A stretch of 64,000 nt of DNA from Camillea tinctor. Taxonomy: Eukaryota > Ascomycota > Sordariomycetes > Xylariales > Xylariaceae. Under the pieces are notes generated by a model. That model did no database searches and was not told the origin of the DNA. It saw only the letters and a program-made list of their open reading frames with translations. The stretch lies in NCBI GenBank assembly GCA_022578605.1, contig MU394091.1:62001-126000 (forward strand), written 5' to 3'. Made by a program: the position numbers and the translations under genes. Positions 57,548 through 64,000 of this stretch are shown in pieces. Each line of letters opens with the position of its first letter. Within the stretch, counting starts at the first letter, position 1.

Positions 57548-60154
57548 ATGGCTTCAGAGTTGCAGCCACCCGCCGTAGGGGCGTCAAACACCCTCGCTGA
57601 GCTTGCGAAGCGCATTAATATCCCGCTGACACCGACAAGTCCACCGGGATTGGTAGAAGCCAACACCATCGATCCATGGAGCCAGTCAGGGAAGTATGGC
57701 AGGGGTTGGACATACTTTAGTTTGGCATTGATGGGCTGCGTGATATTCGTACGGGTATGGCATTGGTGGCAGGATAAGATTCGGCAAGCCATTTACAAGC
57801 AAGAGGTGGAACAGCACTACCGAGATCTGTACAGTCTCGATCCCACATATGCGGTGACTGCTGCCCATACAGCTCAAACAGGCAGACATTTCTTTCCAGA
57901 GGAAGGAGGCGAAAAGAAGGATTTTAAGCCCAAGTCCGACTTCTCTGCTGTTGGACCTGTGCTCGATACCCTTGCTCTGTTCAGATGGGTATTCTACAGA
58001 CCGGTCCCAGATATCGTGTGGCGCAAACGCCGGTTCACCTTCTCTTCGCTCGCCGTCCTGGCTATATGCTTTATTGCCTTGGCCTTCGTATCGCTCTACA
58101 CGTTTCTCTTGCAGCCACTGTACTGGAATAGCATCCAGTATGGTTCACCTCCCGTGGCGATCAGGGCGGGTATGATTGCAGTTGCGATGACCCCTTGGAT
58201 CGTCGCGACCAGCATGAAAGCCAATATCCTCACACTTATCACCGGCATTGGACCGGAGCGACTGAACGTTCTGCACAGATGGGCTGGCTATCTTTGCCTG
58301 TTCTTAGCACTCGTGCACACGATCCCGTTTTACATTCAGCCTGTGTGGGACGACGGTGGGATGGACATCTATCAATCATTGTTTCCAGAAGGAAGCGGAG
58401 TCATCTACGGCACCGGCATTGCGTGCCTTGTCCCATTAGCCTGGCTCTGCGTTGCCTCATTGCCTTTCATCCGCAGAATAGCATTCGAGGTCTTTGTCAC
58501 GCTTCACGTTCCGGTTGGGTTCGTGTATCTAGGTTGCCTTTTCTGGCATACTAAGAACTTCCTCGCGTCGTGGGACTATTTATATGCGACTATCGCCATC
58601 TGGGTTATCTGCTATGTTTTCCGGTTTTTCAAGCTCAATTGGGTGAAGCCGTGGCGAATGTCATTCTTGGTGGGAGATGAGGCGGCAATCACACTGATGA
58701 CGGAGAATGCGATAAAAGTCACGATCCCCACGCAGATGAAATGGAAGCCAGGGCAGTATGTCTATCTTCGAATGCCCGGCATCTCATTCTTCGACAACCA
58801 CCCGTTCACAATAGCCTCGCTCTGCAGCGAGGACTTTCCCTCAGAATATGGTGAACAGTATAGAGACTGCATAATTGTCTTCAAGCCGTATGGAGGGTTT
58901 ACGCGGAGAGTTCTAGAAACGGCAATCGCTAAAGGCCCATTCCATACATACCGGGCTTACCTCGATGGACCATACGGCGGCATGCGCCGGGAACTTGCTG
59001 CCTTTGACACCTGCATCTTGATTGCCGGGGGAAGTGGTGTTACCTCGTTGATGTCGCAGCTATTGAATTTGATCAAGCGAATGCGTGACGGTAAGGCTAT
59101 CACCAAGAAGGTCGTAGTCGTGTGGGCCCTGAAGCGACTTGAAGCGATGGACTGGTTTCGAGAGGAGTTGCGTATTTGCCGTGACTCGGCTCCCCCAGAG
59201 AGTGTGACATGCAAATTCTTCGTCACGGCGGCGGTGAGACAGGCGCGGGTCCCGAACCATCCTCAGCGGGCACCACGACCTATAAGCAATGCATTTCACG
59301 ATAGGCTAGACGGATTCGTGGCTGGTATTGCTTCTAAGCGCAATTCGCAAATGATAAGAGACGAGGCACAAGGCAACCCAGAATATGAGCAAGAACTGCG
59401 GGCAGAGGATGAAGACAGATTTACCGCATTGCCTCAACAAAAGTACCTTCAGCCGCATCATATCCCACCACAGGCGCCAGATCAACAAGACGAAATATCG
59501 CCGCAGGAAGAATCCCTCCGAAGATTAGAAGGTCGGGACCAGGGCGATATCAAGCACCATGAGGAGGCGGCGCCACCAATGACCTCCAATAGCTTCCCGG
59601 AAGATAAGCCAACACGTCAGTTTCACTTCCCACCGCTGCAGACGCGACCTGAGCTGCAGCCTCATTTTAACTACGCGCCCCCGTCCCCGCGTAGAATCCC
59701 ACCGCCTCCTGATGGAGAAAATACGATTAGTGAGGTCCCACAGATACACCCACCAGAATTCGCACATCTACGCACAACGAACCTACCTGGTCAGCCAGGG
59801 CCAAGGCCGACATCTACGTTCGGCCCCCCTTCGGGCTTTGACTTCGGGTTCCCCGAGACGCCGACCGAGTTCCAGAAGAACTTGATGCGATTCGCATTTC
59901 CGGTGCCGCACCAGATCGACGGCGGCTGGAGCGTGGAATACGGTCGCCCGGACCTGGGATACATGCTGCGGGAGTGGACGACGGGCGGCACGGACGGCCG
60001 CGGCATCCTCGGCCGACGCACGGCGGTGTTCGTCTGCGGCCCGGCAAGCATGCGAGTTGGTGTCGCGAACACGGTCGCCAAGCTACAGGCCGAGATCTGG
60101 GGCGATCCCATGCTCGAGGAGATATTCCTTCATACGGAAAATTACGCGCTATGA
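57548..60154 (+). CDS. Long ferric reductase-like transmembrane flavoprotein
   Basis: A single exon of 868 aa. The frame opens with a GTG at 57518, but the first ATG (MASELQPP) is at 57548. A first helix at about 54-70 is followed by a hydrophilic stretch and a membrane core with the bis-heme pairs H243/H257 and H320/H334, both H-x13-H. FAD motif HPFTIAS is at 418-424, GGSGVTS at 494-500 and the closing CGP at 830-832. Between the two NAD(P)-binding segments lies an insert of roughly 220 residues (about 565-785) rich in Pro, Gln, Glu and Arg, probably disordered, which makes the protein much longer than the usual 580-700 aa. Such reductases reduce ferric or cupric chelates at the plasma membrane. 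NADPH oxidase is less likely because the H-x13-H spacing is the same in both pairs and no EF-hands or Nox motifs are seen. It is clearly diverged from the reductase at 4666. Confidence 0.92.
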   Translation: MASELQPPAVGASNTLAELAKRINIPLTPTSPPGLVEANTIDPWSQSGKYGRGWTYFSLALMGCVIFVRVWHWWQDKIRQAIYKQEVEQHYRDLYSLDPTYAVTAAHTAQTGRHFFPEEGGEKKDFKPKSDFSAVGPVLDTLALFRWVFYRPVPDIVWRKRRFTFSSLAVLAICFIALAFVSLYTFLLQPLYWNSIQYGSPPVAIRAGMIAVAMTPWIVATSMKANILTLITGIGPERLNVLHRWAGYLCLFLALVHTIPFYIQPVWDDGGMDIYQSLFPEGSGVIYGTGIACLVPLAWLCVASLPFIRRIAFEVFVTLHVPVGFVYLGCLFWHTKNFLASWDYLYATIAIWVICYVFRFFKLNWVKPWRMSFLVGDEAAITLMTENAIKVTIPTQMKWKPGQYVYLRMPGISFFDNHPFTIASLCSEDFPSEYGEQYRDCIIVFKPYGGFTRRVLETAIAKGPFHTYRAYLDGPYGGMRRELAAFDTCILIAGGSGVTSLMSQLLNLIKRMRDGKAITKKVVVVWALKRLEAMDWFREELRICRDSAPPESVTCKFFVTAAVRQARVPNHPQRAPRPISNAFHDRLDGFVAGIASKRNSQMIRDEAQGNPEYEQELRAEDEDRFTALPQQKYLQPHHIPPQAPDQQDEISPQEESLRRLEGRDQGDIKHHEEAAPPMTSNSFPEDKPTRQFHFPPLQTRPELQPHFNYAPPSPRRIPPPPDGENTISEVPQIHPPEFAHLRTTNLPGQPGPRPTSTFGPPSGFDFGFPETPTEFQKNLMRFAFPVPHQIDGGWSVEYGRPDLGYMLREWTTGGTDGRGILGRRTAVFVCGPASMRVGVANTVAKLQAEIWGDPMLEEIFLHTENYAL

Positions 60155-61428
60155 GCACGATGTGTATGTATTGTTCTTTGAAAGCCCTCAAGGCACATGC
60201 TACTACATACCACATATACTGTATATACATATACTACTACACTACTTATTACCCTATACTATATATAATCAGAGGGATGGTTGGCGAAGGGGAGAAGACG
60301 TTGACGACGATGATGACTATGGCGTTTTATAAGGCGGGTGGGGGTGATACCATACAAACCCAGTGGCTAACTGGACAGGATATTTTTCTTATTTCATTAC
60401 GCGCTATTGTATTGTACGAATAGGGGTTATAGTCGAGGCATATATATCAAACCCCTTCACCCCCTCCTTTCACCTTGCTAGATGCAGGGCGCTCGCGAGG
60501 TTCCCTAAACCCATCTTACTCATATGCCTATCTAATAGATACCCTTCTTCTAGGTATTGCGCTATCGGTTATTTAATAGATGAGATGTTTTGTTCAACAG
60601 ACAGCGACACTATCTAAAATTTTGTTTCATGCCTAGATTTTTCCTGCCGCGTATGTTGCCAGCTGAGTGTAAGGATTTGGACATCCAGCATTTCCCACAC
60701 ATTTAGTGTAATATCTACTTGTTTATAAAGTTTCAACGACATAATGCTAGGTCAGTACCGTAGTCTGTCGTAAACATACTGATTTTAAACGTTTGCTCTA
60801 GGGATAGTGCGAAAGACTGCAAGAACCTCTATTCGATGTTAGAATTGTTCCCATAAATTAACCAGCTCATGCCTGAAACGGGCAGGTCGACGCGTAGAAA
60901 AACAAGCTCAATGATATAGGTAAGTAGCCGTATTCATTTCTAAATACCTCCAGGGAAGCTGTCTGGGTGACAATGGGCCAATGAGCTCTTAATCGTAGAC
61001 GACAGTGGCTATCCTTCTAGGAAACGGCTGCAAATTGTGTTTATCTACTTGGTGATGTTTTATAAACATCATAATCTTAACTTTTGGGGTACCTGAACTG
61101 AGCTGGGTGAAGATTGAAAGGCAGAAACCGGACTCATTTTCTGCTCTAAGAATATCACCGATATAGTTGGCTTGATGCCTTTGTATCATCTTATAACGGA
61201 CCCAGTATAATGATATCAGAACTAGTCAAGGGACTAGTTGAGCTGACCCACGCGGCGTTAGTGTCAAATGTCTATCAACTACAACAACACCTCCAGCAAG
61301 ACCATCTCGACCACAACTACCTTTGGCGTTATATAATAGCTTAGGATCCCAGCTTAGAGTCCGTGTTCCTCTAACCTTCTTTTCTTTCATCAAATTGAGT
61401 CCATATCGCCACCTCTAACTCGATTGTG
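60155..61428. other. Spacer between FRE2 and the DUF202 gene
   Basis: AT-rich 3' flank followed by the promoter of the next gene. No gene or repeat of note. Confidence 0.6.
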
Positions 61429-61905
61429 ATGGCACCACCGTGGTTTCGGATCACGACTCCGTTATACAAGAACACGGGTTCGGTAGCTCGCGACCACCTC
61501 GCCTCTGAACGCACATTCCTAGCCTGGATACGTACCGGTCTGGGATTCGTTGCGCTCGGTATCGCTATTGAGCGTTTCTCGCAGCTAGACCTAAGTGAGC
61601 TCATCCCGCCCTCTCCCCACCAGGGGCAGGGTGATAGGACCCTGAGAGCCAGGGAGAAAGAACAGGATAAGGAGCAGTCGCAGATGCTCGTCGGCGCTCT
61701 CATGGGACTTGGTGGCGGCTCTATTATATATGGTACAGCAAGGTACTTTGGCAACATGAGACATCTCGAACGTGGCGAGTTCCGGCCCGCGTACCACGGT
61801 GCTGCAGTGATGGCAGCCGCTGTAGCGGGACTCGCGGGAGGTGTCTACGGGTCTGCGCTGAGGCGAAGGAGAGCAGAGAGGGCCGAGATGAGAAACGATG
61901 AATGA
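61429..61905 (+). CDS. DUF202 domain membrane protein
   Basis: A single exon of 158 aa. A GTG opens the frame one codon earlier; the ATG is at 61429. The motif ARDHLASERTFLAWIRTGL is the signature of the DUF202 family, followed by three predicted helices at about 30-49, 86-107 and 124-143. The loop between helices 1 and 2 is charged (QDKEQSQ). DUF202 proteins are found in bacteria (YidH) and fungi; the domain is also part of the yeast polyphosphate polymerase Vtc subunits, but the fungal stand-alone proteins have no proven function. The tail is Arg-rich, which suggests a cytosolic C-terminus. Confidence 0.88.
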   Translation: MAPPWFRITTPLYKNTGSVARDHLASERTFLAWIRTGLGFVALGIAIERFSQLDLSELIPPSPHQGQGDRTLRAREKEQDKEQSQMLVGALMGLGGGSIIYGTARYFGNMRHLERGEFRPAYHGAAVMAAAVAGLAGGVYGSALRRRRAERAEMRNDE

Positions 61906-62615
61906 TGCTAGTTTTTATAGACTTTCTAGCTACCCTAAACCCTCAACCTCAACTTCAACCTCAGCCCAACTTGCCCTAACCTCCCTGGCTAAGACCACAC
62001 TATACTCACGACTTTATTAAGAATTATGCAGCCTACGCTCTTAGGATCGCTTGTTTACTATTTTAGGAATTAGGTTTTATTTCATTATGTTGTTTTATTC
62101 GTGGCCCCATCATTATATGGACAAGGGGGGAAACAAGGAGAGACATACAGTGCTTCTATACAGTATATATAGACTACGATAACGGTATTATATTCCGATA
62201 ACAAAGAATCTCAACTGCACTAATAGGCTGAAGGGCGACTTGCCAAGATGGCACTTGCAATAAGTCACGGTCCTCCGTACACATTTCCACACGCGCCAGT
62301 TGAAGCCACCACAACAGCCGTATATATGAATACATATATAAGTTATACGGCACCTTCCAGCAGCTCCTTACTGAGTGTCAGAGGGTCAAGGGCTGCAAAG
62401 GGGCATTTCTTCTGAAAGGCTAACCATGCCGTGCTCATTCATTGCATTACCTTGCATCAAGCTGCATGGATGAGGTCGGTGTATAACCTGAAAAGACGTG
62501 GCAGACAAAATAGAAAAGGAAAAGAAAAAGAGAGGGAAGAGAAAAAGATAACTTATCTTCAAAGTGAGATTTGTTAACTATCCTTATTAAAGGGGGTTAA
62601 TTTCTTTCAATCAAA
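61906..62615. other. Spacer between the DUF202 gene and SPP1
   Basis: About 700 bp, AT-rich, with an AT-alternating stretch near 62160-62175 and a purine-rich run at 62511-62548 that probably belongs to the SPP1 promoter. No gene seen. Confidence 0.6.
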
Positions 62616-64000
62616 ATGTCGGATCAAAACGTAATAGGCAATGGAGTGTTAGAAGACGTTGAAATGGGCGGAACCGAGCAGGGCGCCGTTGGCCATAGCA
62701 ACGGCCTCAATGGCCATACTCCCAACGGCCATTCACATGAATCAAATTCTACCACGACAGAGCAACCACATAACAACAACACACACACATCGCTGTCTTT
62801 CGGGCTTAAGTCTGATCCTGATGTAAACGACCCATCTTCATCACCTCCCGAAACCACACCAACCAAGATGAAGTCAGCAGCAAAGAAAAAGGGGACTGCT
62901 GCCAAAAAGGGCCCCAAGAGAACCAGAGCTCCCAAAATGAAGGGCGGCCTCAAGAGAATAGGTGGTCCTGGAGCGAACGAGGGAAGCTCGGATGATGAAA
63001 CGGATAACGGTCCGTACTGCATCTGCCGAGGTCCAGACGATCACAGATGGATGATCAGCTGCGATGTCTGCGAGGATTGGTTCCATGGAGAGTGTGTTAG
63101 CCTTGAAAAGGAGACCGGCGAAAAGCTAGTTGAGCGCTTTGTCTGCCCCAAATGCACAGATGGCAAACGCCACTACACCAAGTACAAGAAAATGTGCTCT
63201 CTGGTCGGCTGCAAGCTCCCGGCCCGCCTCTATTCCAAAAACGTGGATGACAGGAGCGTTTTCTGTAGCAGCGACCACTGTGACGCCTGGTGGTCTTCTA
63301 TGATTGCCACACTGCCCCAGAAGGCGGCATCTAAGAAAGCCGTTGAGGTGCTTACCCAGGAGGATTTCATGGGTCTATTGGCTGCAACTGCTGAGAAAGG
63401 TGGCTGGCAGCTCGGCGATAAGCCATTTGGTATGGAATGATCATTTATTTCCCCTACTCCCAACCTTTGGGCTTCACTCTCTTATCCAGTAACACTGTTT
63501 TCAGTTCATGTCCTCCATATCTGACATATTCTATTGCAGGGAACATCGAGGGCCTTTGGGCTAATGGCCTACCTACCCGTCCAGGTGTTCTCAACGATGA
63601 AGAGCAAACTTTCTTGCAAACATCAGCCGCTGAGCGCCTCGCACTAGGCAATGAGATCGTTCAGTACAAGAAGATGATGCAGCTCATAGATAGGGCCAAC
63701 CAACGTCGACAGGCGGCCATTGAGGCCGGGAAATTCACCAAGGATAGCTGCGGTTACGACTGGCGCCTCGATACCGTCTCGGTGCGCGCGCAATTCACGG
63801 CGTGGCTCGAAACAGCCGAGGGCCAGGCGACTTTTAAGACCGATAAGCTTGACGCACCACTAGATACCGATGGCGCGACGGGCGAGCCGGCGGTTCGCGG
63901 GATGTGTGATAAGAAACGATGCAAGCCTCATAACGGGTGGTATAAGTTACTCATGAGTGCAGTCCGCGTCCTAATTAAGGAGACAGCAACAGCTGCGGCG
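62616..64000 (+). CDS. SPP1: COMPASS complex PHD protein Spp1 (CXXC1-like), 3' end cut by the window
   Basis: Exon 1 is 62616-63429, followed by an intron 63430-63539 (GTATGG...CAG) and exon 2 from 63540 to the edge; the stop is outside. At least 425 aa. A disordered start with NGHTPNGHSHESN repeats and a Lys-rich segment (KKKGTAAKKGPKRTRAPK) precedes the PHD finger at 133-180 (YCICRGPDDHRWMISCD-VCEDWFHGEC then CPKC), which reads methylated H3K4. A second Cys/His module (CSLVGCKLPARL through FCSSDHCDAWW) is the CpG-binding-protein C-terminal-like domain that docks to the Set1 methyltransferase. Spp1 supports H3K4 trimethylation, and in yeast it tethers meiotic break sites to the chromosome axis. 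The REC8 gene lies 18 kb away, which is probably chance. Confidence 0.9.

Noticed and set aside
1..64000. A CRISPR array or prokaryotic operon
   Set aside because: The genes have spliceosomal introns, and no spaced direct repeats of CRISPR type were seen.

Overview
The window looks like nuclear DNA of a filamentous ascomycete (Pezizomycotina, most likely a sordariomycete; lineage inferred from the gene repertoire and intergenic style only). The evidence is spliceosomal introns of about 42-210 nt with GTRWGT-type donors and CTRAC-like branch sites, fungal-only families (Zn2Cys6 regulator, fungal ferric reductases, D-arabinono-1,4-lactone oxidase), and long AT-rich spacers full of microsatellites and homopolymers. 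I support 15 protein-coding genes, one of them cut by the right edge. Exon borders were worked out by hand from splice motifs, reading phase and family conservation. I saw no rRNA, functional tRNA, CRISPR array, inteins or complete transposon.

Left part (1-33.6 kb): an empty left flank; a ferric/metal reductase (4666-6552, +); leuA/LEU4 2-isopropylmalate synthase (8443-10530, +); importin beta-1 KAP95 (13470-16772, +); an 11-exon Zn2Cys6 regulator (19475-22670, -); an orphan membrane-anchored cytochrome P450 (27426-29327, +); and the Rab exchange factor SEC2 (31464-33566, -).

Right part: a 6.3-kb non-coding gap; the Rab escort protein MRS6 (39850-41826, +); meiotic cohesin REC8 (42842-45107, -); a tRNA-derived, SINE-like element near 46.28 kb; then four genes in a row on the minus strand: ALO1 (47063-48697), PheRS alpha FRS2 (49691-52078), exosome subunit RRP43 (52695-53729) and a small NTF2/SnoaL-like protein (54212-54755). 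A second, longer ferric reductase (57548-60154, +), a DUF202 membrane protein (61429-61905, +) and the COMPASS PHD protein SPP1 (62616 to beyond the edge, +) follow.

The genes are mostly independent housekeeping functions: leucine synthesis, nuclear import, translation, RNA decay, meiosis, chromatin, and erythroascorbate and iron metabolism. The one obvious functional pairing is SEC2 with MRS6, both acting on Rab GTPases. The P450 and the regulator have no synthase or synthetase next to them, so I do not call a secondary-metabolite cluster. I did not find a clearly new biological system. The most notable signals are a set of very small exons (8, 13, 18, 19, 27 nt), a 42-nt in-frame candidate intron in KAP95, a dispersed TACCTAGGTA palindrome family with a 31-bp inverted repeat, two adjacent hairpins near 23.2 kb, and the SINE-like element.
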